A stretch of DNA of 5,558 nt. Source: Methanobacterium sp. GTDB lineage: Archaea > Methanobacteriota > Methanobacteria > Methanobacteriales > Methanobacteriaceae. A program made the translations under genes and the position numbers. The notes below the pieces were generated by a model. It saw only the letters and a list, made by a program, of their open reading frames with translations, did no database searches and was not told the origin of the DNA. The stretch is taken from assembly GCA_003161815.1 (NCBI GenBank), contig PMNN01000067.1, positions 1 through 5,558 on the forward strand, written 5' to 3'. Positions 1 to 5,557 of the stretch are shown here, piece by piece (the first letter of the stretch is position 1; each line of letters starts with the position of its first letter).

Positions 1-587
1 TTCGTTATGAATCATTAATTTACTTAGAATCACGGATTATGAACTTTTACGGTGTAAAGAAAGTATTACCAAAATATGCTGTTGTAAACTCCTGGAATGG
101 ATCATCGAATGGAACAACATCAACTATTCCTGATTCATTAAAGCAGTACCTTAAACCTACCGCTAATGCACAATCCAACAACTCCAATATTAAATCATTG
201 GCAGCATCCATTACTAATGGCTTAACCAGCCCTTACAGTAAAGCAACCGCCATATTTAACTGGGTTAGGGATCATATAACCTACTCCTTCTATTATAACA
301 CTAAATATGGGGCACTGGGAACTTTAAGTAGTCGGACAGGTAACTGTTGTGATCATTCCAATTTAATGGTGGCTCTGGCTCGTGCAGTGGGAATACCCGC
401 GAGATATGAGCAGGGATACTGTGAATTCTCAGATGGATGGTTTGGACATGTTTGGGCTCAATTATACGTGAATGGTAAATGGTACTACGCAGATACCATA
501 AGCAATAGAAACAATTTCGGTGAAATAAATAATTGGAAAACCAGTAACTGGACATATGTAGGCACTTATGCACAATTGCCTTTCTAA
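1..587 (+). CDS. Transglutaminase-like pseudomurein-associated surface protein, 5' end missing
   Basis: This is the C-terminal part of a larger gene. The frame is open from base 3, giving RYESLIYLESRI before the first Met at 39, and no ribosome binding site precedes that Met, so 39 is probably not the start. The first 30 or so residues (SRIMNFYGVKKVLPKYAVVN) look like the end of a pseudomurein-binding repeat (pattern R-I-x-N-F-x-x-x-x-x-LPxY-V-V). A transglutaminase-like domain follows. Numbering from Met39, the likely catalytic triad is Cys103 (GNCCDHS, followed by ALARAVGIPAR), His137 (GHVWAQL) and Asp152 (WYYAD). This repeat-plus-domain order is known from methanogen surface proteins and from the phage pseudomurein endoisopeptidases PeiW and PeiP, which use a Cys-His-Asp triad. 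A role in binding or cleaving pseudomurein peptide cross-links outside the cell is inferred. No signal peptide can be judged because the N-terminus lies outside the window. Domain call is firm; exact substrate is not. Confidence 0.88.
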   Translation, partial: RYESLIYLESRIMNFYGVKKVLPKYAVVNSWNGSSNGTTSTIPDSLKQYLKPTANAQSNNSNIKSLAASITNGLTSPYSKATAIFNWVRDHITYSFYYNTKYGALGTLSSRTGNCCDHSNLMVALARAVGIPARYEQGYCEFSDGWFGHVWAQLYVNGKWYYADTISNRNNFGEINNWKTSNWTYVGTYAQLPF

Positions 588-629
588 AAAAAAATAAACT
601 TTCTTTCTTTTTTTTAATATTTTTTTTAA
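588..629 (+). terminator. T-rich archaeal terminator after the transglutaminase gene
   Basis: Immediately after the stop codon comes an A-run, then two T-tracts around 607-615 and 621-627 within a pyrimidine-rich stretch. Archaeal RNA polymerase terminates at such T-rich sequences without needing a strong hairpin. No GC-rich stem is present. The site faces the ribL terminator on the other strand. Confidence 0.5.
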
Positions 630-659
630 TTACTAAAATTGATTTCAGTATAATCACAA

Positions 660-671
660 ACAAAAAAAATA
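660..671 (-). terminator. T-tract terminator for ribL
   Basis: Eight consecutive A residues at 662-669 on the + strand give a T8 tract on the - strand, about 75 bp beyond the ribL stop. It is the first long T-run downstream of ribL, so it is the likely end of that transcript. The 70 or so bases between it and the stop hold nothing else I can identify. Confidence 0.4.
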
Positions 672-743
672 ATTAAGATATATTCCAGACTATTGAGCCT
701 ATTTTAAACCCCGATTGAATAATAGATATTTCTCATCGTTGTA

Positions 744-1187
744 TTAACAGTTTTTAAACTCATCTTCATGGAATTCAGTTTCTTTAATCTTACGAATTAT
801 CTTACAAGAACTATCAAGAACGGTTTTCTTATAACCGGTTATTCTAACCACCTTAACATTCAAATTCCTTTCTCTAAGCTCTTTCCTAAGTAAATCCAGA
901 TCAAAATCCTGATCCGATCCTATAGAAATAATATCTGGTTTAATCTTCTCCACTATCTTAAACATGTCAGTAGTGCTTCCCAAATAAGCCTCATCCACAG
1001 GTTTAAGCATTCGCACCACTTCTAAACGCTGCTGTTCATTAACTATGGGCACTCTTTTCCTAGATCTAACAGTAGCATCACGAGCTACCACTACTACCAA
1101 TTTACTGTTTTCACCTCCTAACTTCTTTGACTCTTTAAGATAATATCCATGGCCGGGATGGATAATGTCAAATGTTCCTGAGGCCAT
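744..1187 (-). CDS. ribL: FAD synthetase RibL (archaeal FMN adenylyltransferase)
   Basis: This small cytosolic nucleotidyltransferase joins ATP-derived AMP to FMN to make FAD, the last step of flavin cofactor synthesis in archaea that lack the bifunctional bacterial RibF. From Met1187 it has 147 residues, close to the roughly 150 usual for the family. The cytidylyltransferase-type fold shows [10 protein letters not shown] at 4-13 with the nucleotide-binding HxGH at 10-13, VVARD at 33-37, and the C-terminal LDSSCKII segment near 125-131, matching the second nucleotide-binding motif. Cys128 and the terminal Cys147 match the two conserved C-terminal cysteines reported for Methanocaldococcus RibL. 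Met1187 cuts the first beta strand short and has no well-placed ribosome binding site. Translation probably begins at a non-AUG codon up to 15 bases upstream, adding residues such as IITVI. The alternative, a glycerol-3-phosphate cytidylyltransferase, is less likely given the archaeal context and the cysteines. The gene appears monocistronic within the window. Confidence 0.9.
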   Translation of the reverse strand: MASGTFDIIHPGHGYYLKESKKLGGENSKLVVVVARDATVRSRKRVPIVNEQQRLEVVRMLKPVDEAYLGSTTDMFKIVEKIKPDIISIGSDQDFDLDLLRKELRERNLNVKVVRITGYKKTVLDSSCKIIRKIKETEFHEDEFKNC

Positions 1188-1205
1188 TATAACTGTAATG
1201 ATTAT

Positions 1206-1212
1206 TCACCTC
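1206..1212 (-). promoter_or_regulatory. Strong ribosome binding site of ribL, too far from the AUG
   Basis: On the - strand this reads GAGGTGA, a strong match to the 16S 3' end. It lies 18 bases before the first AUG (1185-1187) but 6 bases before an in-frame ATT (1197-1199) and 3 before an in-frame ATC (1200-1202). Its last three bases are an in-frame TGA, so the coding frame cannot extend further upstream. This spacing argues for a non-AUG start of ribL. Confidence 0.6.
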
Positions 1213-1264
1213 AATTTTTACGTTTTTAAGAATTAATTTTGCGAATATTTAGTAAAAAAGATTT

Positions 1265-1275
1265 TTTTTATATTT
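1265..1275 (-). promoter_or_regulatory. Candidate TATA box of ribL
   Basis: Read on the - strand the segment is AAATATAAAAA, which fits an archaeal TATA box. A start of transcription about 25 bases downstream, near 1240-1245, would leave a leader of about 30 bases before GAGGTGA. In such AT-rich DNA a chance match is quite possible. Confidence 0.35.
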
Positions 1276-1479
1276 CTGTAGAAGTCGAATTGATATTTGT
1301 TTTTATAGTATGTTTATTAATATCATATAAAATAAAAAGATGAATTCCTTAACATAGTATTTCTGAGATAAATCTTAAGTTTAAAAGTTTAGAAAATCTA
1401 AATAAAGATAATAATATAGAGGTACGTAAATTTATACCAAAAAGATAATTAAATTTAGAATAAAAAGTTTAAATTTATT

Positions 1480-1491
1480 TTTTTTTATAAA
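1480..1491 (+). promoter_or_regulatory. Candidate TATA box of the flippase gene
   Basis: A T-run leads into TTTATAAA centred near 1487. A transcription start about 25 bases later, near 1512, would give a leader of about 35 bases. The leader contains a modest ribosome binding site, AGGT at 1534-1537, nine bases before the ATG. The Mur ligase gene has an almost identical element (T-run plus TATAAA) upstream on the other strand. Confidence 0.45.
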
Positions 1492-1546
1492 CTACGAATA
1501 TTTTTTTAATTAAAATAAAACTATTTTATTTGCAGGTATTATTATT

Positions 1547-3169
1547 ATGAGTACGAAAATAGCTAAGGGCAGCCTTGTAATGCTTATAGGTTCCTTCATA
1601 TTTAGGATAGGAGGGTTCATATACCGTTTCTCTATGGCTTATCTTTTAGGTCCTACTGGTTATGGTATTCTAGGATTGACGCTTCCTTTAATGGGTGTTT
1701 TACAATTATCTGCTGAAGGTGGTATACCACCAGCTGTAGCGAAGTACGTAGCTGAATATGAAGCTAAAGGCGATAGAGCTATGATTAGGCAGATTATTAA
1801 AACTTCTTTTAAATTAATTATAGTAATGGGGTTTCTTTTAAGTGTAGCTATATTCATATTAGCCAAGCCTTTAGCTTTAGGTGTATTTCATAAACCTGAG
1901 GCTATAATACCTTTTCAGGCGGTTGCTCTCATCACTCCCTTCAGCGTCATCACCGGAGAATTTAAGGGTGTGTTCCAGGGATTCTATCAAATGAGTAATC
2001 TGGTGATAACTAAAGCTTTTGAGCAGAGTTTCATGATTATTTTCGCAGTATTATTAATACTAGCTAATTTTTATGTTGCAGGAGCAGTGATAGGTACTGC
2101 CATTGGATATGCAGTTGCCGGGGTAGCGGCTTTCATTCTTTTCAGGAAATATGTTTGGAAACTTATTAAAGGCACCAAGAGGAGAAGTCGTCGTTTAAAT
2201 CCTCCTAACTCATTTGATGAAGCATTCACCTTCATTAAAGAATTAAGATTAGTTAAAAAGCTTCTATTATTCTCTGTACCGGTTGTTTTCAGTAGTTTAG
2301 GTGAATTATTCATGTATGATGTGGGCACTTGGATTATAGGAATTTATCTACCAGCCCAATTCGTCGGATACTATGCTGCAGCCAGCCCTATTGCCAGACT
2401 ACCCTTAATTATATCCATGTCTGTAGCAACTGCAGTTCTTCCTGCAACTTCAGCAGCATTAAGCGTTAATAACCGAGATTTAATTGAAACCTATATTAAT
2501 CAAGCTTATCGTTACGTTACCATAGTTGTTCTCCCCGCATCACTGGGAATAGCAATATTCGCAAGCCCTATAATCAACCTGCTTTTCCCGGGTTATGGAT
2601 TTGGAGCAGAGGCTTTGGAAATCCTGGCTCTGGGTATGCTCTTCTTCACTCTTTACACGGTTTCTGCGAGTATATCTCAGGGTATGGGGAAGCCAGTTAT
2701 TCCCATGGTTGCCTTAGCGGTGGGTACTATTGTAGAATTAGCCTTGAGCGTGTTTTTAGTACCTAAATATGGGATTAACGGAGCTGCCATTGCCACTACC
2801 ATAGCTACATTCGTCCTTATGGTTATAGTGGCTTGGAGAACTCTTAGATATGTAAAAGTTAAACTTCAATTAGGAGATCTTGGAAAAATAGTTATTGCAG
2901 CAGTGATTATGGCAATTATCTTGATGTTCATTCCCACAACTTATGCTTATACTAGCGCGTATCATATTTCTATAGCTAAAATATTAGCATTAGTATATAT
3001 CGCGTTTTTAGCTTTAATTGGAGCTTTAATATACATTATAGTACTCACATTGATAGGTGGATTGAAAAGAAACGATGTTAATGCATTTATGAAACTGGGT
3101 AATAGGTTAGGGCCATTAAGTCCATATATAAATAAATTAGCTGCCCTTCTCATGAGATTTGCAACGTGA
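1547..3169 (+). CDS. MurJ/SpoVB/Wzx-type polysaccharide or lipid-linked precursor flippase
   Basis: This is a 540-residue polytopic membrane protein of the MOP exporter superfamily (polysaccharide transporter / SpoVB / MurJ-like). These proteins move lipid-linked sugars across the cytoplasmic membrane. The N-terminus has the family pattern: KGSLVMLIGSFIFRIGGFIYR at 7-27, LLGPTGYGILGL at 33-44 and GGIPPAVAKYVAEY at 58-71. About 14 hydrophobic segments can be counted in two halves, split by a basic, hydrophilic cytoplasmic loop at about 200-235 (KGTKRRSRRLNPP). The second half restarts with KKLLLFSVPVVFSSLGELF. The length is normal. The ATG is preceded by AGGT at nine bases, and the next Met (Met12) would cut into the first membrane segment. 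The 3' end overlaps the convergent Mur ligase gene by 33 bp. In a pseudomurein-walled archaeon the obvious candidate cargo is the undecaprenyl-linked pseudomurein precursor, but other surface glycans or N-glycan donors are possible. Family call is firm, substrate inferred. Confidence 0.9.
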   Translation: MSTKIAKGSLVMLIGSFIFRIGGFIYRFSMAYLLGPTGYGILGLTLPLMGVLQLSAEGGIPPAVAKYVAEYEAKGDRAMIRQIIKTSFKLIIVMGFLLSVAIFILAKPLALGVFHKPEAIIPFQAVALITPFSVITGEFKGVFQGFYQMSNLVITKAFEQSFMIIFAVLLILANFYVAGAVIGTAIGYAVAGVAAFILFRKYVWKLIKGTKRRSRRLNPPNSFDEAFTFIKELRLVKKLLLFSVPVVFSSLGELFMYDVGTWIIGIYLPAQFVGYYAAASPIARLPLIISMSVATAVLPATSAALSVNNRDLIETYINQAYRYVTIVVLPASLGIAIFASPIINLLFPGYGFGAEALEILALGMLFFTLYTVSASISQGMGKPVIPMVALAVGTIVELALSVFLVPKYGINGAAIATTIATFVLMVIVAWRTLRYVKVKLQLGDLGKIVIAAVIMAIILMFIPTTYAYTSAYHISIAKILALVYIAFLALIGALIYIIVLTLIGGLKRNDVNAFMKLGNRLGPLSPYINKLAALLMRFAT

Positions 3170-4594
3170 TTTTAAATTACCCCACATATACTCTTCAGGT
3201 CCGCATCCAGATACTATAATATATTTATAGGATGATTCATTAACAAGCTCCTGTATTTTATCAATCCGTTTATCCATATCTTCATATGACAATGGATAGA
3301 AGTCAGCGGTTAGGGATTCCTTCAGGATATTATAATAATTTTCAGCTGCTGTTACGGATTCTCTTCCCGGTACCACATGCACCATCCTGGGATTTAATGA
3401 AATTAATGAAATTAAATGATCCTCGAATATCTCATCCTCACCCTCATCAGGCGTAGTATAAATAAAAACAGTATTACCCTCTAATTCATCTCCAAAGTAA
3501 CTCATCATAAACTGTATATTCGCCTTTAACGCATCTCCATTGTCACCTTGACCCATGCCAATCCATTTATCTCCTGAACTAAAAATTTCAAAACGACCTG
3601 GAGGTAAAATACTAAGATCTAATGCGTTACACGTATCAATAATAGTTTTTTCTATATTCATGGGCTGAGGGGTGAATGAAACATACGTAGTCACTGCACA
3701 GAGTAAATTATAGAGATTATGAACACCAAAAGCAGGGACCTGGACTTGGAAATCAATTTTAACATTCTTACCTGTAGGATAATTATAAATCTCCCCCATT
3801 AAACCCACACTCCACTTCTCTTTCTCTAGTGAGAGGTTCACAAGTTTAATATCCGGTTCGGGACGGTTGAAACCACACTCACTACATTCGTAGATTCCCC
3901 GATGATTCAAATATCTTTTAGAATAAACTAAATTTCCACCACATAATGGACAGAAAACATCACCAGTTAAGGGTGTTTTATCCTCCAAATCAATATCTAA
4001 TCCATAATAAGTCACTTTAGTATCCTGTTCCTTATTTTTACCAATGTAAGTGGTTCTAGGGTCATCTGCATTGCAAATTACAACACCCCTTTTCATAGGA
4101 GTTGAAAGTAATTGTTTAGCTTTCAAATACTCCTCAAAAGGGTTTTCCCGTCCTGAAACCTGTGAATGTTCCCTGGAAATATTAGTGTAAACCACCCCTA
4201 CAGGGTCAACTATTTTACTCACCGTATCGGGGATACCGTTCTGTATATCTCTTATACCATACTCGAACACTCCCAGATCCACTTTACTCGTTAGAAGCCC
4301 AGTTACTATGGCATTAATAGTGTTACTTTCATAATTAAAAGTTATATCAGCATCTTTAGCTAGTAAAAGAATTATGATTTTAGTGGATGTGGTTTTTCCA
4401 TTGGTTCCAGTGATAATTATAGATCCGATTCCCAGTTTCCTAGCTAAATAATTCACACAATTCAGAGAGCCTAATCTTAAAAATAAGTGACCCGGGTAAC
4501 TTTTACCCATACCGCTTCCAAATTTTATTACGTGTTTAGATAGTTTACCAGCAGATTCAGCGGTTCTGCAACGTACAGTTTGTAATATTCCCAT
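3137..4594 (-). CDS. MurT-like Mur ligase family protein, candidate pseudomurein peptide ligase
   Basis: This is a 485-residue ATP-dependent ligase with the Mur ligase central domain. It lacks a separate N-terminal UDP-sugar domain. Like bacterial MurT it opens with a short helical leader (GKLSKHVIKFGSGMGKSYPGHLFLRL, 16-41) directly before the P-loop TGTNGKTT at 62-69. It also has the MurT zinc ribbon: CPLC at 215-218 and CSEC at 237-240, followed by GFNRPEPD. Other Mur motifs are TNISREH at 137-143, EEYLKAK at 154-160 (near the lysine that is carbamylated in MurD/MurE), NADDPR at 175-180, and HNLYN at 292-296. PPGRFEIF at 331-338 opens the C-terminal domain. Bacterial MurT works with the amidotransferase GatD; no GatD is in the window. 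In Methanobacteriales, Mur ligase homologues build the pseudomurein peptide, so that role is the leading inference. The ATG has AAGGT eight bases upstream. The flippase gene converges on it. Confidence 0.85.
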   Translation of the reverse strand: MGILQTVRCRTAESAGKLSKHVIKFGSGMGKSYPGHLFLRLGSLNCVNYLARKLGIGSIIITGTNGKTTSTKIIILLLAKDADITFNYESNTINAIVTGLLTSKVDLGVFEYGIRDIQNGIPDTVSKIVDPVGVVYTNISREHSQVSGRENPFEEYLKAKQLLSTPMKRGVVICNADDPRTTYIGKNKEQDTKVTYYGLDIDLEDKTPLTGDVFCPLCGGNLVYSKRYLNHRGIYECSECGFNRPEPDIKLVNLSLEKEKWSVGLMGEIYNYPTGKNVKIDFQVQVPAFGVHNLYNLLCAVTTYVSFTPQPMNIEKTIIDTCNALDLSILPPGRFEIFSSGDKWIGMGQGDNGDALKANIQFMMSYFGDELEGNTVFIYTTPDEGEDEIFEDHLISLISLNPRMVHVVPGRESVTAAENYYNILKESLTADFYPLSYEDMDKRIDKIQELVNESSYKYIIVSGCGPEEYMWGNLKSRCKSHEKGS

Positions 4595-4637
4595 ATCTAT
4601 TAACCTTGAATTAAGATGTATTTAAAATTTATATTAA

Positions 4638-4650
4638 CTTTATAAAAAAA
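4638..4650 (-). promoter_or_regulatory. Candidate TATA box of the Mur ligase gene
   Basis: On the - strand a T-run leads into TTTATAAAGT, centred about 50 bases before the ATG. A transcription start near 4617 would place the AAGGT ribosome binding site (4603-4607) in a leader of about 23 bases. The element closely resembles the flippase promoter, which may mean shared regulation or just a common promoter style. Confidence 0.45.
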
Positions 4651-4773
4651 TCTTAAAATATTTCTATAACAAGTAATAAATTAATATAAAGATGATATTA
4701 GTTAAAGGAACTGATATTTAGAAGTTGGTATTAGTTCTTTAATTTTGATATACTTTTTTCAAAATAAATAAGA

Positions 4774-4790
4774 CTCCTCCCAGGGAGGAG
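4774..4790. repeat. Perfect GC-rich inverted repeat masking a ribosome binding site
   Basis: CTCCTCCC (4774-4781) and GGGAGGAG (4783-4790) are exact reverse complements around a single A. As + strand RNA it would fold into a seven-pair GC-rich stem with a three-base loop. The right arm runs into GGAGGTG (4787-4793), a near-perfect Shine-Dalgarno sequence, and the left arm contains the anti-Shine-Dalgarno core CCTCC. The surroundings are very AT-rich, so the element stands out. It could be an RNA hairpin limiting translation of the next gene, or a DNA operator in the divergent promoter region. The sequence alone does not decide. It is not a terminator of the usual type, as no T-run follows. 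Confidence 0.6.
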
Positions 4791-4820
4791 GTGTATATCG
4801 TTAGTGAGGATGATAATTTA

Positions 4821-4830
4821 TTTTATATAT
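4821..4830 (+). promoter_or_regulatory. TATA box just upstream of the PsbP-related gene
   Basis: TTTTATATAT matches the methanogen box A pattern TTTATATA well. A transcription start about 25 bases downstream, near 4850, would yield a very short leader before the ATG at 4861, with the G-run at 4848-4853 serving as a rough ribosome binding site. If this promoter is used, the GTG at 4804 is not the start and the inverted repeat lies upstream of the transcript. A weaker box, AATATAAA at 4683-4690, could instead give a long leader that includes the hairpin. Confidence 0.4.
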
Positions 4831-4860
4831 CTGATTATATTAAATATGGGGGGAAATGAT

Positions 4861-5376
4861 ATGAAATTAAAAGGAATTTTAGGAATTATAATAATTGTTT
4901 TTATTATAGCACTTGTAATATACGGTTTTAGTAATAATACAACTGCAACTCCAACTAAAAATTATACTGGCACTTATTTATCATTTACATATCCTTCATC
5001 CTGGAATATCACTGGTAATAGTACTAACACCTCTATCATGTGGATGAAAACAGATAATACGAGCTATTTTATGGTATATGGACCCGATTCTATGGCATCA
5101 GTTGCAGCGAGTGATAATGTAGCAGATAATGTAACTTATATAGCAAATAGTGAGTTTGGAAAAACCAATCTTATGAATATTACCAAAATAGATGTGAATG
5201 GTATTCCTGGTATAATGGCTTCTAATAATGATTCATCAACAGGATATAATGCACAAGTATATTTCGCAGTGGGTAATAATTTATACTGGTATCATTTCTT
5301 TGACGCTCAACCAATTTATGACAGCGACAATATTAACGCTTTTTTTACTTTAATAAATACCACAAAAGCTAAATAA
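4861..5376 (+). CDS. Membrane-anchored PsbP-related extracellular protein
   Basis: From Met4861 the product has 171 residues. It begins MKLKG and continues into one strongly hydrophobic segment (about 5-23, GILGIIIIVFIIALVIYGF). No lipobox is visible, so it is probably anchored by an uncleaved N-terminal helix with the rest outside. The folded part starts with YLSFTYPSSWNIT, the signature of the PsbP-related/Mog1-like fold common in small methanogen surface proteins of unknown role. I count eleven Asn-X-Ser/Thr sequons (two overlapping), which suits an archaeal N-glycosylated surface protein. An in-frame GTG at 4804 would add 19 residues; its spacing from GGAGGTG (10 bases) is acceptable. I prefer 4861 because MKLKG plus a helix is a normal start and a good TATA box lies inside the extension. 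The gene is divergent from the Mur ligase and ends in a hairpin terminator. No function can be assigned beyond the domain. Confidence 0.75.
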   Translation: MKLKGILGIIIIVFIIALVIYGFSNNTTATPTKNYTGTYLSFTYPSSWNITGNSTNTSIMWMKTDNTSYFMVYGPDSMASVAASDNVADNVTYIANSEFGKTNLMNITKIDVNGIPGIMASNNDSSTGYNAQVYFAVGNNLYWYHFFDAQPIYDSDNINAFFTLINTTKAK

Positions 5377-5408
5377 AAAATTAGGGAAAAATTTAACCTA
5401 ATTTTTTT
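5375..5408 (+). terminator. Hairpin and T-tract terminator after the PsbP-related gene
   Basis: AAAAAATTAGG (5375-5385) and CCTAATTTTTT (5397-5407) form an exact 11-bp inverted repeat with an 11-base loop, ending in a T-run at 5402-5408. The left arm begins within the stop codon. The A-run on the left side gives T residues on the opposite strand, so it could act in both directions. Confidence 0.65.
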
Positions 5409-5557
5409 CTCTGTTTTCCTGGGCATTTTCTGTGGTAAATTTCATGATTATGGCTAACGTAATTTGATGGTCCTGGTAATGGAAATAATACAGGTGGAAT
5501 TGGTAGAATGAAAACAAATGAACTAAGAAATTTAAATATAATTAATGTTGAAGTTGT
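5393..5557 (-). other. Open frame on the - strand at the right edge, doubtful
   Basis: The - strand stays open for about 54 codons from the window edge to a TAA at 5393-5395, which falls in the loop of the terminator hairpin. The translation includes FILPIPPVLFPLPGPSNY and ends HRKCPGKQRKKLG. The open length and the stop next to a bidirectional terminator would suit the end of a convergent gene, but the composition is not clearly protein-like and it conflicts with the + strand start at 5508. At most one of the two is likely real. Confidence 0.15.

Larger units (their letters stand above)
1213..1546. other. AT-rich divergent intergenic region between ribL and the flippase gene
   Basis: This stretch has no open frame that looks coding on either strand and no RNA gene that I recognise. 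It carries the promoter of each divergent gene at its two ends. The middle, about 1280-1470, is almost pure A/T with short weak inverted repeats, for example TTTAGA/TCTAAA around a three-base centre at 1388-1402 and GGTA/TACC flanking TAAATTTA at 1421-1438. Neither rises clearly above what such composition gives by chance. Confidence 0.6.

Noticed and set aside
301..663. A 120-codon - strand open frame opposite the transglutaminase gene
   Set aside because: It is antisense to a clear domain with catalytic motifs, reads through the T-rich terminator as runs of Lys and Phe, and has no protein-like pattern.
1388..1438. Short A/T inverted repeats in the ribL-flippase intergenic region as operators
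   Set aside because: The arms are short, A/T-dominated or bulged, as expected by chance in such composition. They are noted only within the intergenic entry.
1660..3153. Shorter - strand open frames opposite the flippase (1660-1866, 2071-2328, 2962-3153)
   Set aside because: They are shadows of a hydrophobic membrane protein gene on the other strand and lack ribosome binding sites or recognisable motifs.
1547..4594. Bacterial (Firmicutes) origin suggested by SpoVB/MurT resemblance
   Set aside because: RibL, the pseudomurein-binding repeat, archaeal TATA boxes and the uniform AT-rich composition fit a methanogen, and both families have archaeal members.
4791..4859. A 22-codon GTG-started upstream open frame ending just before the ATG at 4861
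   Set aside because: The ribosome binding sequence would overlap or touch its start codon, leaving no spacer, so initiation there is implausible.
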